This document shows positions 1-6,015 of a stretch of 7,930 nucleotides of DNA, one piece after another; the first letter of the stretch is position 1, and every line of letters begins with the position of its first letter. A program made the position numbers and the translations under genes. The stretch covers positions 1-7,930 of the forward strand of contig CAIRMY010000312.1 in assembly GCA_903879775.1 (NCBI GenBank). Direction: 5' to 3'. This DNA comes from an uncultured Bacteroidota bacterium. Lineage in GTDB: Bacteria > Bacteroidota > Bacteroidia > NS11-12g > UBA955. The notes beneath the pieces are model-generated. The model was not told the origin of the DNA and did no database searches. It saw only the letters and a program-made list of their open reading frames with translations.

Positions 1-237
1 AAGCAACCAAGTGCCATGATTAATTTGGTAGGTCCGGAAAATTTAGTTGGCACATATGAACTAAACAACCTCAATTATTGGAATAACCAAAATGATGTAT
101 TCATACATATGTATGGAAAAACAGAGAGCAGACCCAATCGGAAACTAGGTCACGTGACTGTAATTGCCAATAATTTTGAAAAATTGTTAGAGAGGGCTGA
201 ATTCATTAAAGAAGAAATGAAGGTTATACCGTCATAA
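1..237 (+). CDS. purK: PurK, N5-carboxyaminoimidazole ribonucleotide synthase, C-terminal fragment
   Basis: Only the last 78 codons are present; the reading frame is open from base 1 and the true start lies outside the window. PurK is a cytosolic ATP-grasp enzyme of purine synthesis that carboxylates AIR to N5-CAIR with ATP and bicarbonate. The fragment shows the family's C-terminal signature: QPSAMINLVG near its start, then YGKTESRPNRKLGHVTV, which matches the conserved end of PurK (Y-G-K-x-E-x-R-P-x-R-K-x-G-H-V), and a final helix ending KVIPS. The ATP-binding part cannot be seen. An internal ATG at position 16 is not a start, because the conserved family sequence continues upstream of it. 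The gene converges on frr, and the two 3' ends overlap by 14 bp. The family call is firm from the C-terminal motif alone. Confidence 0.9.
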   Translation, partial: KQPSAMINLVGPENLVGTYELNNLNYWNNQNDVFIHMYGKTESRPNRKLGHVTVIANNFEKLLERAEFIKEEMKVIPS

Positions 238-784
238 TTTCTTTTTCTTTAGAAACGAATAAATCGTCAGTTTTTTTGATGTAATTGTCAACGATACGTT
301 GAACACTTTCTTCTCCGGCAGCGCATTCGTCTTCCGAAGTTCCATCGCTTTTCAACTTTTTAATTTTTTCGTTGGCTTCTTTGCGCAAATTTCTGATACC
401 CACTTTTGAGTTTTCACATTCTGCTTTAGATCTTTTCACCAATTCTTTACGGCGTTCTTCAGTTACTGGGGGAATGCTGATACGGATAAATTCGCCATCG
501 TTCTGTGGAGCGAAACCGAGATTTGAATTGATAATTGCCGTTTCAATTGCACGAATCAAGCTTTTTTCCCATGGCTGAATAGAAATAGTTCTAGCATCGG
601 GAGTATTCACATTGGCCACTTGAGCCAAAGGAGTGGCAGCGCCATAATATTCAACAAAAACACCATCTAACATATCTGGAGATGCTTTACCAGCGCGAAT
701 TCTTGAAAATTCAATCGCAGTATGTGATAGGTTTTTGTCTAATTGATCTTGTAGTTTACTGATTACGTCTTTAACAGTGCTCAT
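224..784 (-). CDS. frr: Ribosome recycling factor
   Basis: Ribosome recycling factor works with EF-G in the cytosol to split the post-termination ribosome so that subunits can be reused. The protein has 186 residues, against 185 in E. coli, and aligns along its full length by recall. Visible signatures are RIRAGKASPDMLDG (28-41) followed by EYYG and TPL in the domain II region, PPVTEERRKEL (105-115), and the helix IRNLRKEANEKIKKLK (130-145). R134 corresponds to the functionally essential Arg132 of the E. coli protein. The ATG start gives the normal family N-terminus. The gene lies 39 bp downstream of a purF-type gene and not next to pyrH, its usual partner. Its 3' end overlaps the end of convergent purK. 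A TAAATTTG box in the 39-bp gap suggests its own promoter. Confidence 0.97.
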   Translation of the reverse strand: MSTVKDVISKLQDQLDKNLSHTAIEFSRIRAGKASPDMLDGVFVEYYGAATPLAQVANVNTPDARTISIQPWEKSLIRAIETAIINSNLGFAPQNDGEFIRISIPPVTEERRKELVKRSKAECENSKVGIRNLRKEANEKIKKLKSDGTSEDECAAGEESVQRIVDNYIKKTDDLFVSKEKEIMTV

Positions 785-798
785 ATTTCTAAAAGTTA

Positions 799-806
799 CA
801 AATTTA
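799..806 (-). promoter_or_regulatory. Candidate -7 promoter box (TAAATTTG) for frr
   Basis: Read on the minus strand, this is TAAATTTG, a perfect match to the Bacteroidota -7 consensus TAnnTTTG, with 14 nt between it and the frr ATG. It lies in the 39-bp gap between the purF-type gene and frr. I do not see a good -33 TTTG element at the usual distance, so the support is the box, its place and its recurrence in front of other genes here. It would give a leader of under about 10 nt. Confidence 0.4.
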
Positions 807-823
807 TTAAAATTAAATGAAAA

Positions 824-2716
824 TTAATAGGCTCTTTCTTTACGACCTTCCATGTAATACACAAATGCTCTGTTTGCGACCTCTTTGCCTCCTGGAGTTG
901 GGTAATTACCGGTAAAATACCAATCGCCTAAGTCGTTAGGACAAGCCTCATGCAATTTATCAACAGATTGGAATAAAATATTAAACTCAGCTCTCAATCC
1001 CTTTGGCTTTACCATGTCGGCAATTTTTTGAGAAATTTCACCGGCGGTTAATGGTTCGTAAAGTTTTTGCACTACGCAAATTTGTTGCTCAGCAGGTTTT
1101 TTGAGCTCTTCCACGGCTTCTTTATAAAGATCTTGCATGATAGACTCAATGCCTTTATCTTTAAGAAGTTCAACGGCGGCTCTGAAGGCAGCAAAATCTC
1201 CCATTTTACTCATATCAATTCCATAACAATCTGGATAACGTATTTGTGGGGCAGAACTTACTAGGATGATTCGTTTTGGTTCTAATCGGTCTAAAATTCT
1301 GAGGATGCTTGTTTTCAAAGTTGTTCCACGCACCACAGAATCATCCATAATAACCAAGGTATCTTTCCATGATTTTACAACACCATAGGTAATGTCGTAA
1401 ACATGTCCTACCAAATCTTCTCTATCAGTATCATTGGTAATGAATGTTCTCATTTTAACATCCTTCACCAATATTTTTTCTCTTCGCGGTCTCCAGCTTA
1501 AAATTTCTTGAACTTTTTCAGGATTGTTGGCAACATCAATTTTTGAAAGTGCATCAATTTGAATTTTCAATCTTATTTCGTGGATGCCATCAATTAAACC
1601 ATAAAAACTTGTAGAAGCTGTATTTGGCACATAGCTAAAAACTGTGTCAACCAAGTCGTTACCAAGCATATCCATCACAGGTTGCGCAAGTAATCGGCCC
1701 AATTCTTTACGTTCGGCATAAATGGCTTGGTCGTTACCTCTACTAAAATAAATTCTTTCGAAGCTGCAACTCAGTCGCTTTGTAGGTTCAACAATATTGA
1801 CTTCAGAGTGAGATCCATCTTTTTTCACAATAAGAGCGTTTCCGGGTCCTAGCTCAGAAATTTGTTCTGGATAAAGGTTAAACGCAGTTTGAATTGCGGC
1901 TCTCTCGCTGGCAACCACCACCACCTCATCGTCGGCATAGTAATGTGAAGGCCTAATTCCTGCTGGATCGCGAATGATGAATGCATCGCCATGTCCTAGC
2001 AATCCAATCATATTGTAACCCCCATCAACATTTTTAAAACTTCTTTTAAGAATGTTGGGGATAGAGATTTCTTGTTTGATTTTATCGGTAATTTCAAGAT
2101 TGCTAAAACCTTGCGATTTTAGAATTCTGAAAAGACGTTGGTTTTCTTCATCTATAAAGTGCCCAATTTTTTCGAGCATAAGCACGTTATCGCTCTTTTC
2201 TTTAGGCTGCTGACCAAGTTCAATCAGGTTTCTAAAAAGATGTTCGGTATTTGTGATGTTGTAGTTACCGGCAAGCATGAGGTTTCTTGCCATCCAGTTA
2301 TTTTGGCGCAAGAAGGGATGTATGTTTTCAATTGAATTTCCCCCATAAGTACCATAGCGAAGATGTCCTAACAGAAGTTCACCGGCGTAAGGGTAATTTT
2401 TACGGAGATAATCGGCATTGAATTGTTGATCTTTTGGAATGTCTTTGAGGGTGCTAGAAACATCATCGAAAATATCAGACAAAGCGGTTTTTGAGGCACT
2501 TCGTTTACGAGCCAAATAGCGAGCTCCGTATTCTGGATCGAGTTTAACAACCCCAATCCCGGCGCCATCTTGGCCTCTGTTGAGCTGTTTGGTCATTAAG
2601 AATTGCAGTTTGTGCAGTCCATACCAATATGTTCCGTACTTCTCGTAATAGTACTCTAGGGGTTTGCGTAATCGAATAAATGCAACCCCACATTCGTGCT
2701 TTATAGCGTCACTCAT
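824..2716 (-). CDS. purF: Long Bacteroidota-type amidophosphoribosyltransferase (PurF-like)
   Basis: This is a glutamine PRPP amidotransferase homologue, the enzyme type that opens purine synthesis by making 5-phosphoribosylamine. The N-terminal part is a class II glutaminase: Cys9 (in HECGVAF) is the expected nucleophile after a short propeptide, followed by NRGQDGAG (46-53), GHLRYGTYG (117-125) and GNYNITN (150-156). The C-terminal phosphoribosyltransferase half carries the PRPP loop VIMDDSVVRGTT (455-466) and APQIRYPDCYGIDM (489-502). At 630 residues it is well over the roughly 470-510 of standard PurF; extra sequence lies around 375-430 and 505-595. The usual C-terminal CxxC in front of FTGxYPT is replaced by GDWY (597-600), so a complete Fe-S cluster is unlikely. 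Proteins of this length and sequence are known in Bacteroides and relatives; whether this copy is the main PurF or a paralogue cannot be told from the window. The ATG at 2716 puts Cys9 at the expected place. Confidence 0.9.
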   Translation of the reverse strand: MSDAIKHECGVAFIRLRKPLEYYYEKYGTYWYGLHKLQFLMTKQLNRGQDGAGIGVVKLDPEYGARYLARKRSASKTALSDIFDDVSSTLKDIPKDQQFNADYLRKNYPYAGELLLGHLRYGTYGGNSIENIHPFLRQNNWMARNLMLAGNYNITNTEHLFRNLIELGQQPKEKSDNVLMLEKIGHFIDEENQRLFRILKSQGFSNLEITDKIKQEISIPNILKRSFKNVDGGYNMIGLLGHGDAFIIRDPAGIRPSHYYADDEVVVVASERAAIQTAFNLYPEQISELGPGNALIVKKDGSHSEVNIVEPTKRLSCSFERIYFSRGNDQAIYAERKELGRLLAQPVMDMLGNDLVDTVFSYVPNTASTSFYGLIDGIHEIRLKIQIDALSKIDVANNPEKVQEILSWRPRREKILVKDVKMRTFITNDTDREDLVGHVYDITYGVVKSWKDTLVIMDDSVVRGTTLKTSILRILDRLEPKRIILVSSAPQIRYPDCYGIDMSKMGDFAAFRAAVELLKDKGIESIMQDLYKEAVEELKKPAEQQICVVQKLYEPLTAGEISQKIADMVKPKGLRAEFNILFQSVDKLHEACPNDLGDWYFTGNYPTPGGKEVANRAFVYYMEGRKERAY

Positions 2717-2729
2717 GGGTTGTAAGATG

Positions 2730-2737
2730 CAAATTTA
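2730..2737 (-). promoter_or_regulatory. Candidate -7 promoter box (TAAATTTG) for the purF-type gene
   Basis: The minus-strand reading is TAAATTTG, a perfect TAnnTTTG match, with 13 nt between it and the purF ATG. A TTTGACA stretch lies upstream, but the spacing (13 nt) is shorter than the usual -33/-7 arrangement, so the -33 element is uncertain. The transcript would have a very short leader of about 5-9 nt. Confidence 0.45.
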
Positions 2738-2761
2738 CGATATTCATTGTCAAATTATACC

Positions 2762-2775
2762 CTCTTAAAAAAGAG
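2762..2775. repeat. Short palindrome in divergent promoter region
   Basis: CTCTT and AAGAG form 5-bp inverted arms around AAAA, in the middle of the 108-bp divergent region between the purF-type gene and the dioxygenase gene. It lies upstream of both candidate promoters and could be a binding site for a regulator, but a palindrome this short can arise by chance in AT-rich DNA. It is not followed by a T-run that would suggest a terminator. Confidence 0.2.
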
Positions 2776-2791
2776 ATTCAATAAAATTGAC

Positions 2792-2799
2792 TATTTTTG
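2792..2799 (+). promoter_or_regulatory. Candidate -7 promoter box (TATTTTTG) for the dioxygenase-methyltransferase pair
   Basis: TATTTTTG matches TAnnTTTG and sits 25 nt before the ATG at 2825. No clear TTTG is seen at the -33 distance. The box supports translation from the ATG at 2825 and not from the in-frame TTG at 2747, which would lie upstream of the promoter. Confidence 0.35.
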
Positions 2800-2824
2800 T
2801 ACTAAAGCCCTAAGAAAATCGGAA

Positions 2825-3343
2825 ATGAATATTAGAAAACCTTTCAATTTACAAGAGTGGATTGCCGAAAACAGACACTTATTAAAGCCGCCCGTTGCAA
2901 ATAAAAATATTTATCCTGAGGGATCAGATTACATTGTAATGGTTGTTGGAGGTCCTAATGCTCGTAAAGATTATCATTATAACGAAACAGAAGAACTTTT
3001 TTACCAATTGGAAGGTGAAATTACAGTTAAAATTCAGGTTGATGGCAAACGTGAAGATATCAAGCTGAAGGCAGGCGATATGTTTTTGTTGCCGGCAAAA
3101 GTGCCACATTCACCAGGAAGGACAGAAGGTAGCATTGGTTTGGTAATTGAAAGAGTGAGGGAAGGAAAAGGCTTTACCGATGGATTATTGTGGTTTTGCG
3201 ATCATTGTAATCACAAATTGCATGAGGCTTATTTTGAATTAAAGAATATTGAAACCGATTTCTTAAACCACTTTAATGAATTTTATAATTCAGAAGAGTT
3301 GAGAACATGTAAAAACTGCGGGGAGGTCTTGCAAAAGCCTTAA
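2825..3343 (+). CDS. haao: 3-hydroxyanthranilate 3,4-dioxygenase
   Basis: This cytosolic cupin enzyme opens the ring of 3-hydroxyanthranilate with O2; the product closes by itself to quinolinate, the precursor for NAD. The 172-residue product matches the bacterial enzyme from Cupriavidus (174 residues) almost position for position. The catalytic iron ligands are His51, Glu57 and His95 (in RKDYHYNETEE and KVPHSPGR). Substrate-binding Arg47 and Arg99 are present, and Glu109 matches the family Glu110. The second, rubredoxin-like metal site is intact: Cys125 and Cys128 (WFCDHC), Cys162 and Cys165 (TCKNCG). ATG at 2825 gives the family's normal N-terminus (MNIRKPFNLQEW); the frame also runs back to a TTG at 2747, but those 26 codons match nothing in the family and overlap the promoter region. 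A methyltransferase gene follows after 2 bp. No other kynurenine-pathway gene is in the window. Confidence 0.96.
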   Translation: MNIRKPFNLQEWIAENRHLLKPPVANKNIYPEGSDYIVMVVGGPNARKDYHYNETEELFYQLEGEITVKIQVDGKREDIKLKAGDMFLLPAKVPHSPGRTEGSIGLVIERVREGKGFTDGLLWFCDHCNHKLHEAYFELKNIETDFLNHFNEFYNSEELRTCKNCGEVLQKP

Positions 3344-3345
3344 TT

Positions 3346-4143
3346 ATGCACGAGTTTCACGGCGATAAACGTTATTATTTCGACATGACTTACAAGGTAA
3401 CTGTGAGTCATATTGTGCCTTTCATTAAACAGAAATTTGAATTTCCGCCGGACATGAAGGTGTTGGAAATTGGTTGTGGTGAAGCAGGTGTTTTAAAGGC
3501 ATTTACTGATTTAGGATATCAATGTACAGGCATTGAACTTGAAGAATCACGCTTAGAATTTGCCCGTGATTTTATGTCTGAAGAATTGCGTAATGGGCAA
3601 ATACAGTTCCTCAACAAAGATATTTACGATGTAATTCCTGAGGAGGATTTGGGCACTAAATTTGATTTGATTATTTTGAAGGATGTGATAGAACATATAC
3701 CCAATCAAGAGAAATTTATGCCGCAATTACATCGGTTTTTAAATCCTGGTGGGGTGGTGTTTTTTGCGTTTCCACCTTGGCAAATGCCTTATGGTGGCCA
3801 CCAACAAGTATTGCCTGGAAAAATGGCCTCTAAAATGCCATATTATCATCTATTGCCTGGTGGTTTATACCCTGCGGTGATGAAAATGTTTGGTGTGAAT
3901 GAGAGTGGAATCAAAACCATGAAGGAAATTCGCGATACCGGAATTTCTATAGAGCGATTTGAAAGAATTTGTAAAAATTCTGAGTTTAATATTATTGAAA
4001 AAACAAGCTATTTATTTAACCCAATTTATGAATATAAATTTGGCATTAAACCCAAGAAACAATGGGGTTTAATTGCTGGAATACCCTACTTGAGAAATTA
4101 TTTAATCATGGGAATGTACTATTTGGTTGAAGGAAAAAAATAA
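3346..4143 (+). CDS. Class I SAM-dependent methyltransferase, substrate unknown
   Basis: The 265-residue protein has a Rossmann-type methyltransferase core. Motif I is VLEIGCGEAG (39-48), the acidic post-I strand is TGIELEESRLEFA (61-73, Glu64 probably contacting the ribose of SAM), motif IV is FDLIILKDVIEHI (106-118), and the following strand is LNPGGVVFFAFPPW (132-145). This fits the Methyltransf_11/23 type acting on small molecules or lipids. The C-terminal 110 residues are rich in Tyr, Pro and hydrophobic residues and end in NYLIMGMYYLVEGKK, which may bind substrate or touch the membrane; there is no signal peptide. The start codon is only 2 bp after the dioxygenase stop, so the two are surely cotranscribed. 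The pairing hints at a role near tryptophan or kynurenine metabolism, but that is inference only; the acceptor cannot be named. Confidence 0.88.
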   Translation: MHEFHGDKRYYFDMTYKVTVSHIVPFIKQKFEFPPDMKVLEIGCGEAGVLKAFTDLGYQCTGIELEESRLEFARDFMSEELRNGQIQFLNKDIYDVIPEEDLGTKFDLIILKDVIEHIPNQEKFMPQLHRFLNPGGVVFFAFPPWQMPYGGHQQVLPGKMASKMPYYHLLPGGLYPAVMKMFGVNESGIKTMKEIRDTGISIERFERICKNSEFNIIEKTSYLFNPIYEYKFGIKPKKQWGLIAGIPYLRNYLIMGMYYLVEGKK

Positions 4144-4227
4144 GGATTTTTGAAGATATTTTAGAATTCGTAACGCACTTTTACGTTGTTATTCAATAGA
4201 ATGTTAGGAAAAATAACAGTGTTTCTT

Positions 4228-4235
4228 TAAATTTG
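4228..4235 (+). promoter_or_regulatory. Candidate -7 promoter box (TAAATTTG) for the envelope operon
   Basis: TAAATTTG, identical to the boxes before frr and the purF-type gene, ends 12 nt before the ATG at 4248. It lies in the 104-bp gap after the methyltransferase gene, where no clear terminator is visible. A GTTAGG about 18 nt upstream is at most a weak -33 element. It probably starts the DUF6089-DUF6089-uppS-bamA transcript. Confidence 0.45.
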
Positions 4236-4247
4236 CCTATTACCATT

Positions 4248-5186
4248 ATGACAAATACATTTAAAACAGGAGTAATATTCATTTTTGCTGTGTTATTGGT
4301 GTTCAAATTGAATGCACAGCCAAAACGTTTTAGAGGTAAACCAATTGAGGTTGGCATCACTCTAGGTGCTTCAAATTACTACGGTGATTTGGCTCCACTT
4401 ATTGCATTAAATGAAACCCATCCTATGGGTGGTATCATTTGCCGTTTTAACTATTCAGATTTTCTAACCCTTAGAGGAAATGCGTTGTTTGGTCAAATTA
4501 GTGGCGATGATAAAAACTACTCCGGCGATGCAATGCGCTACAAGAGAAATTTAAACTTCAAGAGTAATATCATTGAATTCAGTGGAACGCTAGAATGGAA
4601 TATCCTAGGTTTCGGTGAAACCCAAAGAACAAATCCAGGTTCTCCATTTTTGTTCATTGGGTTAGGGGTATATAAATTCAACCCTATGACCCAATTTAAT
4701 TACATCAATGGTTTGTATGATCCAGCTGAATATGGTGATTTATCGAAGTATGATAAACAGTGGATTGAATTACAACCTTTGAGTACAGAAGGACAAGAGA
4801 CAACCAAGTTTAACGACCGTAAAAGATATTCATTGACGCAAATATCTGTTCCAATTGGAGTTGGATATAAAAAACAATTTAATGAAATATGGGCTTGGGG
4901 AGTTGAATTTGGATTGAGAAAAACATTTACAGATTACTTAGATGATATCAGCACAACTTATGTAGATCCTCAAATTACTACTGGCGCAAACACAGGCTTG
5001 AGTACTGCTTTGGCTGATAGAACACCAGAATTAGGAGATGTTAATTTAACCAATGATTATGGCACCAATGAAACACTCGGTGCGTCCAGAGGGGATGTTA
5101 ATTACAATAAGGATTGGTATATGTTCTTTAATTTTACATTGACAAGGAAAATAGTGGGTGGTAAACAAACTTGTTTTCAATTCTAA
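4248..5186 (+). CDS. DUF6089-type outer-membrane beta-barrel protein, first tandem copy
   Basis: The 312-residue product starts with a signal peptide (MTNTFKTGVIFIFAV, cleavage probably after LNA at residue 23, leaving Gln24). The rest alternates short polar and hydrophobic/aromatic strands, as in an outer-membrane beta-barrel. Blocks shared with the next gene are GASNYYGDL (40-48), LNFKSNIIEFS (102-112), SVPIGVGYK (200-208), LRKTFTDYLDDI (223-234) and RGDVNYNKDWY (281-291). This pattern matches the DUF6089 family, which I recall next to uppS and bamA in Bacteroidota; its function is not known. Relative to the second copy it has extra sequence around 145-195. ATG at 4248 is preferred over an in-frame TTG 15 bp upstream, which lies inside the candidate promoter box. 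The end of the gene overlaps the likely start of the next by 29 bp. Confidence 0.82.
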   Translation: MTNTFKTGVIFIFAVLLVFKLNAQPKRFRGKPIEVGITLGASNYYGDLAPLIALNETHPMGGIICRFNYSDFLTLRGNALFGQISGDDKNYSGDAMRYKRNLNFKSNIIEFSGTLEWNILGFGETQRTNPGSPFLFIGLGVYKFNPMTQFNYINGLYDPAEYGDLSKYDKQWIELQPLSTEGQETTKFNDRKRYSLTQISVPIGVGYKKQFNEIWAWGVEFGLRKTFTDYLDDISTTYVDPQITTGANTGLSTALADRTPELGDVNLTNDYGTNETLGASRGDVNYNKDWYMFFNFTLTRKIVGGKQTCFQF

Positions 5187-6003
5187 TCCAATAACAAAAA
5201 AATTATTGATATTGTGCGTTGTATTCACATCGCACTTTTCTGTTTATGCCCAGAGATATTTTTCGGGCAGGAATGAGTTTGGAGTCGTATATGGTGTGAG
5301 TAATTACTACGGCGATTTGGCGCAAGGGCAAAACTTAAAGCATTTTCATCCTTCATATGGTGTATACCAGAGGTACAATTTGAGCAGTTACTTCTCTTTA
5401 AGAAATCAATTGAGCTATTTGAAAATTTCTGGAACCACAGAGGGCAATGCCAATTACGCGTTTCAGAATTTGAACTTCAAATCAGATATATACGAGTTTG
5501 CGAGTATGTTGTCTTTTGATTTTCATTCTTTTGGAACAAATATTCGCAACGGAACCGAAACTCCTTATGCCATTTTGGGTCTATCTATGTTTTACTTTGA
5601 TCCTACGCGATTGGAAAATTCTGACCTTGATTTAAGAGAATTCAATACTGAAAATAGAGCTTCTACATATAGTCCCCTTCAGTTTGCTGTACCCATAGGA
5701 ATTGGATATAAAACCATGGGAACTGCAAGAAGGCATAAAGGTGCTTGGGTTTTTGGCATTGAAGCAATTTGGAGAAAAACTTTTATCGATTATTTAGATG
5801 ATGTAGATAAAGTTTATCCGGATTATAATGAAATGAAAAAAAATAAAGGTTTAGGAAATGCACAATACAGCCAAGCACAAACATTAAACGGAGAACCTGC
5901 TTTGAATCTTGGTACTTTTAGAGGCGACGTTCATCTAAAAGACTGGTATTATTTCTATGGATTTAACCTTTCTTATCGATTTACACCCTTTATTTGCAGA
6001 TAA
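5158..6003 (+). CDS. DUF6089-type outer-membrane beta-barrel protein, second tandem copy
   Basis: This is a paralogue of the preceding gene, with the same blocks in the same order: GVSNYYGDL (46-54), LNFKSDIYEF (105-114), AVPIGIGYK (177-185), WRKTFIDYLDDV (205-216) and FRGDVHLKDWY (254-264). At 281 residues it is shorter, mainly in the middle. There is no ATG before the mature protein, so GTG at 5158 is the best start: it supplies a charged n-region (ITKK), a hydrophobic core (LLILCVVF) and a cleavage site VYA|Q after residue 31. A TTG at 5206 would remove the charged region. The GTG start overlaps the previous gene by 29 bp, which suggests translational coupling. The protein is predicted to be exported and to form an outer-membrane barrel; its function is unknown. 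uppS follows after 12 bp. Confidence 0.8.
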   Translation: MVNKLVFNSNPITKKLLILCVVFTSHFSVYAQRYFSGRNEFGVVYGVSNYYGDLAQGQNLKHFHPSYGVYQRYNLSSYFSLRNQLSYLKISGTTEGNANYAFQNLNFKSDIYEFASMLSFDFHSFGTNIRNGTETPYAILGLSMFYFDPTRLENSDLDLREFNTENRASTYSPLQFAVPIGIGYKTMGTARRHKGAWVFGIEAIWRKTFIDYLDDVDKVYPDYNEMKKNKGLGNAQYSQAQTLNGEPALNLGTFRGDVHLKDWYYFYGFNLSYRFTPFICR

Positions 6004-6015
6004 TTTCAATTTTCA

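Noticed and set aside
255..277. Possible terminator after purK: 4-bp stem ACGA/TCGT followed by CAG and seven Ts
   Set aside because: The stem is only four base pairs and half AT, it lies within the frr coding sequence, and the T-run is explained by lysine codons on the other strand.
372..578. Plus-strand open frame of 68 codons
   Set aside because: It lies wholly antisense to frr, which is certain, and shows no family resemblance.
1067..2335. Two plus-strand frames of 65 codons each (1067-1264 and 2138-2335)
   Set aside because: Both are antisense to the well-supported purF-type gene and have no recognisable motif.
2368..2568. Minus-strand frame of 66 codons
   Set aside because: It is an out-of-frame shadow on the same strand as the purF-type gene.
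2747..2824. Upstream extension of the dioxygenase from a TTG codon by 26 residues
   Set aside because: The extra residues match nothing in the family, the ATG at 2825 gives the standard N-terminus and puts every ligand at its family position, and the extension overlaps the candidate promoter.
4171..4188. AACG/CGTT inverted repeat after the methyltransferase gene
   Set aside because: The arms are four base pairs with a long loop and no T-run follows, so it is not a convincing terminator.
4233..4247. Upstream TTG start for the first DUF6089 gene
   Set aside because: It lies inside the TAAATTTG box and adds only five residues before a proper signal peptide that begins at the ATG at 4248.
5046..5228. 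Minus-strand frame of 60 codons across the junction of the DUF6089 genes
   Set aside because: It is antisense to two supported genes and has no initiation signal or known motif.
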